A DNA stretch of 64,000 nucleotides from Aliivibrio finisterrensis_A (GTDB taxonomy: Bacteria > Pseudomonadota > Gammaproteobacteria > Enterobacterales > Vibrionaceae). The stretch is from assembly GCF_004167675.1 (NCBI RefSeq), contig NZ_SEZQ01000002.1; one strand, written 5' to 3'. The notes under the pieces were generated by a model. That model made no database searches. It saw nothing but the letters and a program-made list of their open reading frames with translations, and had not been told where the DNA came from. Shown here piece after piece: positions 8,481 to 18,323 of this stretch; positions within the stretch are counted from its first letter, which is position 1, and each line of letters begins with the position of its first letter. A program made the position numbers and the translations under genes.

Positions 8481-9371
8481 ATGAATAAGATGTTTGGTTT
8501 GATAATGATGGTTTGTATCTCATCAGCACAAGCAATGGATATTAAACATGAACTAGGCCAGGTCCAGTTAGACAAACCACCGAAAAAAGTAATAACCCTT
8601 GATTGGGCATTAACAGAAACGGTATTAAGTCTAGGTGTTAATCCAATCGGTATCGCTGATGTGAAAGGTTATCAAGAATGGGTTAAAAAACCTGAATTGA
8701 ATGGTTCAGCACTCGATGTCGGCTCAAGAAGAGAGCCTAATTTAGAGTTAATTACAGAGTTGAAACCAGACGTTATTTTGATTAGCCAGCATATGTTACC
8801 GATGTACGGCAAACTGAATGCGATTGCACCTACATTGGTTTACACAGTTTACAGTCATAAAAAAGCGCCTTTGGTTTCAGCAAAAGAAATCACGATTCAG
8901 CTTGGTAATTTATTGAATAAAAAGCAACAAGCCCAAGATGTGATAGCAAAGACAGCTCAAAGATTAAAAGAGAATGGTGATAAAATTCGTCGTCTTCAAC
9001 CAAATAATAAACCTCTTCTTTTTATTCGTTTTATTAATGATAAAACCGTACGAGTTCATAGTGATGGTTCATTAGCTCAAGCGACGATCAGTCAAATGGG
9101 ACTAGCAAACGCATGGCATGAAGTGACGAATATGTGGGGGTTTACAACCGCAGGGCTTGAGGCATTAGCACAGCACCAGGAATCAAACGTACTGATCTTC
9201 GGTCCATTAAAAGAGACAGAAAAGAAGCAATTAACTCAATCTGCGTTATGGCAAGCAATGACTTTTTCTCGAACCGATTCAGTATATGAACTTCCTGCTA
9301 TTTGGACATTTGGTGGATTAATCTCAGCACAACGCTTTAGTGACAATATAACTCAACAACTTACTCAATAA
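8481..9371 (+). CDS. fhuD: Periplasmic ferric-hydroxamate binding protein FhuD
   Basis: A 296-residue periplasmic binding protein, the same length as E. coli FhuD. A signal peptide ends at SAQA (about residue 18). The mature part has the class III binding protein pattern: VITLDWALTETVLSLG at the start, ELITELKPDVILIS in the first lobe, and a long helix linking the lobes. It delivers hydroxamate-bound iron to FhuB. AAGGAAG lies 4 bases before the ATG. The fhuB start follows its stop almost immediately. Confidence 0.88.
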   Translation: MNKMFGLIMMVCISSAQAMDIKHELGQVQLDKPPKKVITLDWALTETVLSLGVNPIGIADVKGYQEWVKKPELNGSALDVGSRREPNLELITELKPDVILISQHMLPMYGKLNAIAPTLVYTVYSHKKAPLVSAKEITIQLGNLLNKKQQAQDVIAKTAQRLKENGDKIRRLQPNNKPLLFIRFINDKTVRVHSDGSLAQATISQMGLANAWHEVTNMWGFTTAGLEALAQHQESNVLIFGPLKETEKKQLTQSALWQAMTFSRTDSVYELPAIWTFGGLISAQRFSDNITQQLTQ

Positions 9372-9373
9372 TT

Positions 9374-11386
9374 GTGAAAATAGCTGTTATGTTGACATCA
9401 AATCATCACTCTACTTTACCGCTTCAAACCGCCAAAATACGTATTGGTCTTGTGACATTACTACTCATGATTATTTTAGGGCTATTACAATGGACTGCAC
9501 CCTATTCTCAAGGGGTGAGCTTATTGTGGGACACGGTGTTTGATTATGATTCAAGTAATTATCAGCATTTAATCACACATCTTACGTATCTCCCTCGTCT
9601 TGTTATTGCTGTGTTGTGTGGTTTTGCGCTTGCTGTTGCTGGTTGTGTGATGCAATTTGTATTACGTAACCCCATTGCATCCCCGACCACTCTTGGTGTT
9701 GCGGCAGGAGCTGAATTAGGCATGGTTCTTGGGATCTTATTCTTACCTTTAAACAGCATGATTAATGGATTTATTCCTGCATTTTTAGGGGGTGGTTTTG
9801 CAACAGGACTGGTATTTTTACTGTCAGCTAAACGTGGTTTTCCCCCGGTTCACATGGTGCTGTCTGGCATGGTTATTAGTTTGTTTTTTGGTTCACTAAA
9901 TACCATGCTATTACTATTAAATGAGCAACAATTAGCAAGTGTGTTTGTCTGGGGGGCAGGGACATTGAATCAAAATGATTGGTCAAGTGTGGAAACGCTT
10001 CTTCCATTAATTATACTCCCTGTTCTTGCTCTTTTATTACTATCAAGACCCTTATCTGCCCTTCAATTAGGAGATAATGTATCAGCTTCTATTGGTGTAA
10101 ATATTAAGCAAATTAAAGTCATTTCACTGACGTTAGCGATATTTATGACTGCTGCGGTTGTAAGTGAAGTCGGTTTAATTGGCTTTGTTGGGATTGTTGC
10201 CCCTGCGATTGCTCGTATGTGTGGAGCGAGGAAGTTAGTGCCACAGATCATCGTCAGTGGCACGGTTGGCTGTGTGATGTTATTGCTTGCTGATTTGACT
10301 ATTCAACCATTTTCAGGCGTTGGAGGTGAGTTATTACCAACGGGCGCAATGACTGCGTTATTGGGTGCTCCATTTCTTCTTTGGTTACTAAATCGAAAAG
10401 TATTTCAATCGGATATGAAAGCCCGAGAAACCACTCAAGTCACTTATAAATATACGCCTTTACAGAGGGTGGTCTTGCCTCTGTTTGTTCTGATTGTTGT
10501 TTTGTTTATTATCGCAGTGTTTGTTGGTAAAGGACAAACTGGATGGGTGCTTTCGCTAAACCCATCGATAGTGGAATTACGTGTTCCTCGGGTGCTTGTT
10601 TCTTTTCTGGCTGGAGTAGGACTCGCTATTGCAGGTACCGTTATTCAACGAGTCTCAACCAACCCAATGGCAAGCCCTGAAATTTTAGGCATTAGCTCAG
10701 GAGCAGCGTTGGCTCTGGTACTCGGCGCTATGTTTGGTATTGCAACGGAAAGACATGAACAGATGCTACTAGGTACTGCCGGTGCATTATTCGTCACGGG
10801 TATTATTTGGTTGATGGGACGCAAACAAAACTTTGCTCCTGCTCAAATGCTATTAACCGGAATTGCCTTGAGTGCAGGTCTGGATGCTTTTTTACGTATT
10901 GCTATGTCGTCAGGCCAAGATAATGTAAGGGCGTTATTAACATGGCTTTCTGGTTCCACCTACTTAGTTAACATGAGTGACGTCTATCTGTTAACTATAG
11001 GCGTTACGTTATTTTTTATTCTCGCAATGAGCAGTCATCGGTGGTTGGATATTATTGGTTTAGGTGAAACAACGTCGGCCAGTATCGGATTACATTGTCG
11101 TAAGATAAGAGTGTGTTTATTGCTTCTTGTTGCTGCAGTAACGACCCTTTGTACTATTGTTATTGGCCCGCTCAGTTTTATTGGCTTATTAGCACCACAC
11201 ATGGCTCGTTCTCTTCACCAATATCGAGCGTCTCACCAGCTATTAACGGCTTGCTTGTTGGGCGGATGCTTAATGATTGTTGCCGATTGGGTGGGTAGAA
11301 CGGTGTGGTTTCCATGGCAATTTCCGGCAGGCTTATTAGCGTCATTACTTGGTGGAATATATTTTTTATATTTAATGAGGAAGTAA
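9374..11386 (+). CDS. fhuB: Ferric-hydroxamate ABC permease FhuB (fused double permease)
   Basis: A 670-residue inner-membrane permease made of two consecutive FecCD-type halves, as in E. coli FhuB (about 660 residues). Each half repeats the same landmarks: VPRVL or LPRLV near its start, then NPxASPxxLG, and the ATPase-contacting GFVGIVAPAIAR in the first half versus FIGLLAPHMAR in the second. About twenty membrane segments can be counted. The first possible start is GTG 9374, two bases after the fhuD stop; ATG 9389 in the same frame is an alternative. Both imply translational coupling with fhuD. Confidence 0.9.
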   Translation: MKIAVMLTSNHHSTLPLQTAKIRIGLVTLLLMIILGLLQWTAPYSQGVSLLWDTVFDYDSSNYQHLITHLTYLPRLVIAVLCGFALAVAGCVMQFVLRNPIASPTTLGVAAGAELGMVLGILFLPLNSMINGFIPAFLGGGFATGLVFLLSAKRGFPPVHMVLSGMVISLFFGSLNTMLLLLNEQQLASVFVWGAGTLNQNDWSSVETLLPLIILPVLALLLLSRPLSALQLGDNVSASIGVNIKQIKVISLTLAIFMTAAVVSEVGLIGFVGIVAPAIARMCGARKLVPQIIVSGTVGCVMLLLADLTIQPFSGVGGELLPTGAMTALLGAPFLLWLLNRKVFQSDMKARETTQVTYKYTPLQRVVLPLFVLIVVLFIIAVFVGKGQTGWVLSLNPSIVELRVPRVLVSFLAGVGLAIAGTVIQRVSTNPMASPEILGISSGAALALVLGAMFGIATERHEQMLLGTAGALFVTGIIWLMGRKQNFAPAQMLLTGIALSAGLDAFLRIAMSSGQDNVRALLTWLSGSTYLVNMSDVYLLTIGVTLFFILAMSSHRWLDIIGLGETTSASIGLHCRKIRVCLLLLVAAVTTLCTIVIGPLSFIGLLAPHMARSLHQYRASHQLLTACLLGGCLMIVADWVGRTVWFPWQFPAGLLASLLGGIYFLYLMRK

Positions 11387-11512
11387 TGCCCTATTTTAAC
11401 TATTGATAAGTAAGTAATTTATTATACTGTTACCTATGAGTTAACATAAATATAAAGTATGAGTTCAAGAAAATCATATATTTTATAAATTTAATAAAAA
11501 GTAGTTGATCAT

Positions 11513-11531
11513 TTTAATGAGAATCATTAGC
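11513..11531 (+). promoter_or_regulatory. Fur box upstream of the IutA-like receptor
   Basis: Fifteen of 19 bases match the Fur consensus, with an uninterrupted AATCATTA core. It is 35 bases before the receptor ATG and is the best Fur site in the window. Confidence 0.72.
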
Positions 11532-11566
11532 ATTCGCATCTGTTAATTAAAAACAATGGAAGTGTT

Positions 11567-13735
11567 ATGAAAACGAATGGTACTTATTTAATTCCTTTAG
11601 TCGCTATTGCCGTTGCAACAGCGACTACTTTTGTCTCTGTAGCAGCTCAAGCAGAAGCGTATAAAAATACAGAAGAAACCATGGTTGTGGTATCAAGCCG
11701 TACACCTAAAGCCATTAGTGAGATCCCAGGAACGGTTTGGTTCGTTGACTCCGAACAAATTGAACAAGAGTATCGTGGTGGTAAAACATTAGGTGAAATT
11801 TTATCAGCAACCATTCCATCATTAGATGTAAGTAGTGGTGCAAGGACCAACTATGGTCAGAACTTACGTGGTCGTGCAATGCTAGTTATGATTGATGGGG
11901 TATCGCTTCAATCATCGCGTCCGATTAGTCGCCAACTAGATGCGATTGACCCATTTAATATTGAACGTATTGAGGTACTTTCTGGTGCCACCTCTATTTA
12001 TGGGGCTGGTGCAACTGGTGGTGTGATAAACATCATAACCAAAAAATCAGACAGTGATGAACTGCAGTTTGAAAGTTATGTGAGTGGCACTACTGGATTA
12101 AATGGTGGCGATGACTTTGATTACAAAGTGGCACAATCTATCTCTGGTGGAACAGAGAATGTAGCAGCACGAGTATCTGCCGTTTATACCGAAACTCAAG
12201 GTTATTATGATGGTGAAGGTGATATTGTTACGCCTGATATTTCTCAAGGTTCACTGCAATATAATAAAACGATAGATTTACAAAGTACGGTTGATGTCTC
12301 TATTTCTGATACTAAAAATATTAACTTTTTAGCGCAATATTACGATAGTCAACAAGACTCGCCATACGGTCTTTACATTAAAAATTATAAGTTTATTGAT
12401 GTACGTAAAGGCTTCGAATCTGATCGCCAACACGGTACAGAGCGTATCATGCTAAGTGCGGTTTATAGCGATTCTGAATTTCTGAATCATCAACTTGTAG
12501 TTGAAGCGTCTTATCGAAAAGAAGATCAAACCTATACACCGTATTACCAAAGTGCTTCACAGCAAACGACCGATGTAATCTCTTTAAAAACCGCTTTAGC
12601 TAAATCGTTTGGTAAAGTGAATTTGGTTTATGGTGTTGATGCTTATATGGATAAGTTCGACAGTAACCAAGCGTTATTTGATCCAACGATTGCTAATAAC
12701 TCAGGTAATCTAGTGAATAAAACCTATGCTGAAATTGGGCGTTATCCTGGGGTTGAAGTTGGCTCAGTTGCTGGGTTTATTCAAGCGGATATGAATATTA
12801 CCGATGATTGGTCAATTCAAGGGGGCTACCGCTATCAATATATGAACAATAAGATCGATGATTTTGTTGATTATAAAATTCAAAAGAAAATTGCTGCAGG
12901 GAATGGCTCTTCTGCTGATGCGGTTCCTGGAGGCGAAACTAATTATTCTGTCGGTTTATTTAATTTAGGGACTATTTATAAACTTACGTCTGATTCACAA
13001 GTATGGGCTAGTTTCTCGCAAGGTTTCGATCTTGCTGATCCTGCGAAATATTATGGGCAAGGAAGTTATTCAGCGGTTGATGCTAATGGACATTATGCTC
13101 TGCAAGACAGTATTAATGTTTCTGATTCTAAAATGTAAGGGATTAAAACTAACAGTTATGAAATTGGCTTTAGGACTGAACAAGATGCATTAAGTTTTCA
13201 GGCCGCGGCGTATTTCTCACAATCGGATAAATCAGTTAAATACAATAAGCAGACATTGTTAATTGAAGACGTTGATAATGAAAAACGTGTTTATGGTACT
13301 GAAGCGTTAGTTTCTTATTGGGTTATGGATAATATTCAGCTGGGTGCTTCAGGCCATTACGTCATTTCAGAGCTTCAAACTGACGGTAAGTGGAATGATT
13401 TAAGTGCGGGTGAGGCAAGTACATCAAAAGCAAGCTCGTGGATAGGATGGTACGAGTCGGATCTTGCGGTTAAAGTTCAGAGCCAAACGATGTTTGACTA
13501 TAAAGATGCGGATGATAATGAGTTATCTGGTTACACCGTCTTTGACTTAGTCGGTAGTTATGAGCTGCCTGTAGGTAGTTTAGGTTTTGGTATTCAGAAT
13601 TTATTTAATAAAGATTACACAACCGCATGGGGTCAACGTGCTCAAATCTTATATTCTAGCCACTATGATGCAGCAGCTTATGATTATAAAGGTCGCGGAC
13701 GGACTTATACACTTAATTACCAAGTTAAATATTAA
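11567..13735 (+). pseudogene. IutA-like TonB-dependent aerobactin/hydroxamate receptor, interrupted by one in-frame stop
   Basis: The outer-membrane receptor presumed to feed FhuDBC. It has a signal peptide ending near AQAEA, a TonB-box-like EETMVVVSSR, a plug domain (GKTLGEIL, DGVSLQSSRPISRQLD, GATSIYGAGATGGVINIITKK) and a beta-barrel. The plug resembles ferric aerobactin receptor IutA closely. Codon 524 is TAA (13136-13138). Downstream, the same frame continues without any shift (GIKTNSYEIGFRTEQDALSF) through to a normal barrel end, LNYQVKY, at 13735. Removing the one stop gives 722 residues, the right size for the family. The likely origin is CAA (Gln) to TAA. A 523-residue product would lack the last third of the barrel and is unlikely to fold. 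Read-through or a sequencing error cannot be excluded. Confidence 0.85.
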
Positions 13736-13767
13736 TATTTAGTTACTTCTGCATTTTTTACAGCAAT

Positions 13768-13804
13768 AAAATAAGACTATTTCGTAAGAGGTAGTCTTAT
13801 TTTT
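13768..13804 (+). terminator. Terminator after the IutA-like receptor
   Basis: AAAATAAGACTA (13768-13779) pairs perfectly with TAGTCTTATTTT (13792-13803), with a 12-base loop and a U-rich 3' arm. Confidence 0.75.
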
Positions 13805-13927
13805 CATAAATACTGCCGAATGTGTCCATACATTTATGATAAATTTAGGTATGATTAAAAAATGAACGTTTGTTTGTAAGGCATAGATATATTTAGATAA
13901 TTATCAATTAGAAAAGGATGACAAATA

Positions 13928-14851
13928 ATGGCATACGATACATTAATAACAATTGGTGTTCTGGTTTTCTTAGTACTGGTATTAATAGCATTAGGTGTTA
14001 AGACGGTTCCCCAAGGTTTCAATTGGACGGTAGAGCGATTTGGCCGTTACACACACACATTAAAACCCGGATTAAATTTAATCATTCCATTTATTGATAG
14101 TATTGGTCAAAAAATCAATATGATGGAACAAGTATTAGATATCCCCGCTCAAGAAGTCATTTCGAAAGATAACGCGAATGTAACCATAGATGCCGTCTGT
14201 TTTGTGCAAGTTGTTGATGCAGCAAAAGCCGCTTATGAAGTGAGTGATCTTCAACATGCGATTCGTAATTTAACACTAACGAATATGCGTACGGTGTTAG
14301 GCTCGATGGAATTAGATGAAATGCTAAGCCAGCGAGATATGATTAACGTGAAGTTATTAGCTATTGTCGATTCAGCAACCAATCCGTGGGGGGTTAAAGT
14401 CACTCGTATTGAGATCAAAGACGTTCAGCCACCAGCAGATCTAACCGCTGCGATGAATGCTCAAATGAAAGCCGAGCGTAATAAGCGTGCCGATGTTTTA
14501 GAAGCTGAAGGGGTTCGTCAAGCCGAGATTCTGAAAGCTGAAGGTCACAAACAAGCAGAAATCTTAAAAGCAGAGGGTGATAAGCAAGCCGCAATTCTTC
14601 AAGCAGAAGCTCGTGAGCGCGCGGCGGAGGCAGAAGCAAAAGCGACTGAAATGGTATCAAATGCAATCGCTCAAGGTGATATGCAAGCGGTTAATTACTT
14701 CATTGCGCAGGGTTACACTGAAGCTATTAAGTCCATTGGACAAGCTGAAAATGGTAAGATTATTATGTTGCCGTTAGAAGCAACAGGTTTAATGGGATCG
14801 GTTGCTGGTATCGCTGAGATGTTTAAAGTAGATAAAGAGGATTCTAAATAG
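13928..14851 (+). CDS. SPFH/band-7 membrane protein (QmcA/stomatin-like)
   Basis: A 307-residue stomatin-family protein. It has one N-terminal membrane segment (about residues 7-27), the stomatin-like VPQGFNWTVERFGRYTHTLKPG entry, an SPFH domain to about residue 190, and then a helical repeat region in which the phrase AEILKAEG recurs. That region would form a coiled coil and drive ring or raft assembly. Proteins of this type form large cage-like inner-membrane oligomers. The NfeD-like gene follows 10 bases later, the conserved pairing seen in E. coli qmcA-ybbJ. Its exact role is not shown by the sequence. Confidence 0.85.
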   Translation: MAYDTLITIGVLVFLVLVLIALGVKTVPQGFNWTVERFGRYTHTLKPGLNLIIPFIDSIGQKINMMEQVLDIPAQEVISKDNANVTIDAVCFVQVVDAAKAAYEVSDLQHAIRNLTLTNMRTVLGSMELDEMLSQRDMINVKLLAIVDSATNPWGVKVTRIEIKDVQPPADLTAAMNAQMKAERNKRADVLEAEGVRQAEILKAEGHKQAEILKAEGDKQAAILQAEARERAAEAEAKATEMVSNAIAQGDMQAVNYFIAQGYTEAIKSIGQAENGKIIMLPLEATGLMGSVAGIAEMFKVDKEDSK

Positions 14852-14860
14852 GAGTTCATC

Positions 14861-15313
14861 ATGGAATTTTTTGAACAAATGAATCATTGGCATTGGCTAA
14901 CGCTTGGTTTGCTATTGCTAGCAGGTGAGTTACTTGGTACTGCTGGGTATTTTCTTTGGATTGGGTTATCAGCTGTTGTTGTTGGTGTGTTGTATGCAGT
15001 AATACCAATGAGTTGGCAAATGCAGTGGCTAAGCTTTGCTATATTTTCTCTTTTTACTACGTGGCTTTGGTGGCGTTATCAACATAAAAAAGATGAAAGC
15101 TCAGACTCTAATCGGAAATTAAATCAAAAAGAGAAGCAATTAATTGGTCAAACTTCTCGCTTGGGAGAGGATGTTGTTACTGGTCCTTGTCGTATCATTA
15201 TCGGAGACACAACATGGTCGGCAAAAAGTTTTCAAGATATTCCAAAGGGAACACTGGTGCATGTGGTGTCTGTTGACGGTATTATTTTGACGATTGAGCC
15301 AGTTAAGAAGTAA
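14861..15313 (+). CDS. NfeD-like partner of the SPFH protein
   Basis: A 150-residue membrane protein of the short NfeD (YbbJ) type. Two to three hydrophobic segments span about residues 10-70, a charged linker follows, and a C-terminal OB-fold domain (about 90-150) carries IGQTSRLGEDVVTGPCRI and the DGIILTIEP end. It lacks the serine-protease domain of long NfeD proteins. AGGAG precedes the start. The tight coupling to the SPFH gene suggests the two products work as one complex in the inner membrane. Confidence 0.82.
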   Translation: MEFFEQMNHWHWLTLGLLLLAGELLGTAGYFLWIGLSAVVVGVLYAVIPMSWQMQWLSFAIFSLFTTWLWWRYQHKKDESSDSNRKLNQKEKQLIGQTSRLGEDVVTGPCRIIIGDTTWSAKSFQDIPKGTLVHVVSVDGIILTIEPVKK

Positions 15314-15330
15314 ATGCACATTACACCAAC

Positions 15331-15381
15331 AAAGGTGAACTGTATGTTGCGCTAAATTGCAACCTGTAGTTCACCTTTTTT
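15331..15381 (+). terminator. Terminator after the SPFH/NfeD pair
   Basis: AAAGGTGAACT pairs with AGTTCACCTTT, with an inner stem GTTGC/GCAAC, followed by six T residues. It starts 18 bases after the NfeD-like stop. Confidence 0.8.
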
Positions 15382-15595
15382 ACATTTAAGTTGTGGTGGT
15401 GGTTTTATTTATCCTTTCCCTTACAAGTGGCTATATTTGTTAACCTTTCGTTGAGCGATGAAAGTTAGTGACATTTATAATTTTTTACTTTATTTTCCCG
15501 TCACTCTGCCGTTAACAAGGGCGTGTAGTTATTTAGTTTAATAACAAGAATTCTTCATGGATGAACCATTACAGTATGCCAGGATTATAAAGATC

Positions 15596-17227
15596 ATGAA
15601 TTATAAAAATCTAGCAGTGAGAAATAAAATTGCCGTGGTGTTTTCGGCGATTGGTTTAGTGATGATAGCGTTTGCTATTTTTCTATTACAAGAATTAAAT
15701 AAAGTCGAGTCAGAAGTAATTAACTTTACTGATTCAACGGTTCCAAGTGTAATTTCTGTTGAGAACTTATATTTTGAGATGTCTGAATTACGCCGTAGTC
15801 AATACGCATCGTTAACGTATCCTGAATACGATGAAAGTTTAAAAGCATTATTTGGTCGTCAAGAAAAGACGAAACAAGGAATTCAAGTAATGCTTGAGCG
15901 TTATGATGCGACAGTTGGTAGCGGTGATGAGCGTCGAGTGTTCGATAACGTACTGAATTCTTGGAAGAGTTATTCAAATATCCTTTCTGGCTTTAATCAA
16001 TCAGTAAAAGATCGAGATTTACGTAATGCTCAACAAGTTTTATCAGGATCATTAGATGCTTTTAATTCTGTTGGTTCAGCAATGGATGCATTGGTTGATA
16101 TTAACTTAGGTTTTGTTACTAATAACCGCGCTAGAATTATGGGTAGCGTAAATAATGTAACAACAGCGACTCAAGTGTCGTTTACTGCATTAATTGCATT
16201 TATGATCTTCATTACGTTCTTCTTAGCTCGCCAAATTTGTCGCCCATTAAATTTAGTTGTAGAACAATCTAAAGCGATTGCTGCGGGTGATTTAACGTTC
16301 AATCTTGCACGTAACGAAATTGGGCATGATGAGCTAGGTGAATTGGCTGATACCAATATCGAGATGCAAGGTCAGTTACGCACGTTGATCGAAGATACGA
16401 TTTCAGCGGTAACTCAACTATCCGCTGCTGTAGAAGAGATGAGCGCGATTTCTGAGCAATCTGCTCGTGGTATGCAACAGCAACAATCTGACATTACAAC
16501 GGTAGCCGCTGCAATGGAAGAAATGAAAGCAACCGTAGCAGAAGTAGCAAATAACACTGAAACCGCGTCTACGTCTGCTTTAGAAGCATCTGAAGAAGCA
16601 AAACAAGGTAACCGTGACGTTCAATCGAATATTGACCAAATTCAAACGGTATCTCGCGATATTGAGCAAGCGGGTGAGTTGGTTGAAGAGTTAGAGCGTG
16701 AGTCAAACAACATCAGTGTTGTGGTTGAAGTTATTCGCGGTATTGCTGATCAAACAAACCTACTTGCATTAAACGCGGCAATTGAAGCGGCGCGTGCTGG
16801 TGAGCAAGGCCGTGGTTTTGCGGTAGTTGCTGATGAAGTTCGCTCTCTTGCGGGTCGTACTCAATCATCTACTACTGAGATTGTTGAAATTATTGAGAAA
16901 CTGCAAGCAAGTGCAACACACGCAAAAGCAGCAACAGATCAAAGTTGTTCTAAGATCCGTGTTTGTGTAGAGCAAAGCGTTCAAACGGGTCAATCAATCC
17001 AAATGATTGAAGAAACCATGATGAAGGTGACGGACACAAGTATTCAAATTGCAAGCGCATGTAGCCAGCAAGATTCAGTAACAGAAGAGCTTGGTCGTAA
17101 CATTCAAAGCATGAGCTTATCAGCAAGTGAAGTGGCATTAGGTGCAGAGCAAACAGCACAATCAAGTGTTGAGCTAGCGCAATTAGCTACGACGCTTCAA
17201 TCGTCTTTATCACGCTTTAAAGTATAA
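15596..17227 (+). CDS. Methyl-accepting chemotaxis protein with a four-helix periplasmic sensor
   Basis: A 543-residue transmembrane chemoreceptor. Membrane segments lie near residues 10-30 and 190-210, enclosing an all-helical ligand domain of about 155 residues (4HB_MCP type). A HAMP domain follows, then a long signalling coiled coil. The kinase-control tip is intact: NLLALNAAIEAARAGEQGRG followed by FAVVADEVRSLAGRT. There is no C-terminal NWETF-like pentapeptide for CheR/CheB tethering. I prefer ATG 15596 over ATG 15557, because MNYKNLAVRNKIAVVFSAI is a standard receptor start and the extra 13 residues are not. The ligand is unknown. Confidence 0.9.
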   Translation: MNYKNLAVRNKIAVVFSAIGLVMIAFAIFLLQELNKVESEVINFTDSTVPSVISVENLYFEMSELRRSQYASLTYPEYDESLKALFGRQEKTKQGIQVMLERYDATVGSGDERRVFDNVLNSWKSYSNILSGFNQSVKDRDLRNAQQVLSGSLDAFNSVGSAMDALVDINLGFVTNNRARIMGSVNNVTTATQVSFTALIAFMIFITFFLARQICRPLNLVVEQSKAIAAGDLTFNLARNEIGHDELGELADTNIEMQGQLRTLIEDTISAVTQLSAAVEEMSAISEQSARGMQQQQSDITTVAAAMEEMKATVAEVANNTETASTSALEASEEAKQGNRDVQSNIDQIQTVSRDIEQAGELVEELERESNNISVVVEVIRGIADQTNLLALNAAIEAARAGEQGRGFAVVADEVRSLAGRTQSSTTEIVEIIEKLQASATHAKAATDQSCSKIRVCVEQSVQTGQSIQMIEETMMKVTDTSIQIASACSQQDSVTEELGRNIQSMSLSASEVALGAEQTAQSSVELAQLATTLQSSLSRFKV

Positions 17228-17268
17228 TTTGACGAGTTAATGAATTGATCTAGTTTGTACTGGAAACT

Positions 17269-17299
17269 AAAAAAGGAGATCGTATGATCTCCTTTTTTT
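17269..17299 (+). terminator. Terminator after the chemoreceptor
   Basis: AAAAAGGAGATC, a GTAT loop and GATCTCCTTTTT form a 12-bp stem ending in a T-run. The symmetrical A/T flanks allow it to act on the convergent LysR gene as well. Confidence 0.88.
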
Positions 17300-17327
17300 A
17301 TACCATTAAGAATGACAGGTAAGCCTA

Positions 17328-18260
17328 TTAACTTGGTATAATTTTGGGGTTATTGTTAATCAGTTCTTTAAACTTTTCTAGCAGCGCAGTACTTTGTTTA
17401 TTTTGCTGACCATCTTTATGTAAGTAAGCCCCAATCGTTGCTTTACTGAAACACTCTTTCATCTGTAAAGGCACAATATCAAAACCACCAAAGTAATCTC
17501 TCATCGTCATTGGGTAAGGCAAAATCGCATCACTGTTTTGTAATAAATCAATTGCCGTTAGCAGTGAATTGGTATTGTAGATGACCTTTTCTTGTAAATA
17601 ATGACGTTTTTGAAAGGTCGTTAACTCTTCATTTTGCTGCTGAACTAAATGCGTAAATCGTTTTTTTGTAGCCCCTAAGTCAACTGATGGAAAGCGAGCA
17701 ATATCTTCATTGCTACAGGTGATTTCTAGTAAAGGATGTCCTTTTCTTACGTAGACTTCTTCACTGCATTGAAAAAGAGGATGAAACAGTATGTCTTCAT
17801 ATTGTGCTAAGCCGAGTATTTCATGGCCAACAAAGATGCTAATTTCATCATTGAGCAATAAGTTCATTAATTGCAGGTGATTCCCTACATCAACAGAGAT
17901 ATTGCTGTGAGGATAAGCGTCTCTAAAATCTTGTACGCAATCTCGAATAAACAGCTGCCACCATGCATCACCACAACCGATTTTGAGTTCGGTTTGATGT
18001 CTGAGTTTATTCTTCTCTAATTTATTAAGGGTGTTTTCATAGAGGTTTTGCATCATTTTTGCTTGTTCGTAAAGTAACTCACCACTGGAGGTTAGGGTGA
18101 TCCCTTTTGAGTTACGATTAAACAATTTACTGCCGAGCTTTTCTTCTAACTTCTGCATGTTGTGGCTTAAGGTCGGTTGACTTAAACAGAGGTTATTTGC
18201 GGCTTGGGTGACGTTTTGAGTTTTAGCTACTTGAATGAATTGAATCATTAACTTAAACAT
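17328..18260 (-). CDS. LysR-family transcriptional regulator
   Basis: A 310-residue LysR-type regulator. The N-terminal winged helix-turn-helix reads AKTQNVTQAANNLCLSQPTLSHNMQKLEEKLGSKLF, with the usual family spacing. A linker helix leads to a two-lobed effector domain (about residues 90-300). It is the last gene in the direction of the maltodextrin operon, 63 bases after the GH13 gene. It may be co-transcribed with the operon and regulate it; this is inference from position only. The effector is unknown. Confidence 0.85.
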   Translation of the reverse strand: MFKLMIQFIQVAKTQNVTQAANNLCLSQPTLSHNMQKLEEKLGSKLFNRNSKGITLTSSGELLYEQAKMMQNLYENTLNKLEKNKLRHQTELKIGCGDAWWQLFIRDCVQDFRDAYPHSNISVDVGNHLQLMNLLLNDEISIFVGHEILGLAQYEDILFHPLFQCSEEVYVRKGHPLLEITCSNEDIARFPSVDLGATKKRFTHLVQQQNEELTTFQKRHYLQEKVIYNTNSLLTAIDLLQNSDAILPYPMTMRDYFGGFDIVPLQMKECFSKATIGAYLHKDGQQNKQSTALLEKFKELINNNPKIIPS

Positions 18261-18323
18261 AATAGCTCTTTGCTTGAATAAGAAAGAGCTATTTTATGTG
18301 GCTTACTATTTGATATCTAGCGA

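Noticed and set aside
13256..13735. Separate gene for the last 160 residues of the IutA-like receptor
   Set aside because: It is the same frame as the upstream part and has only a TTG start without a ribosome site; it is the rest of the interrupted receptor.
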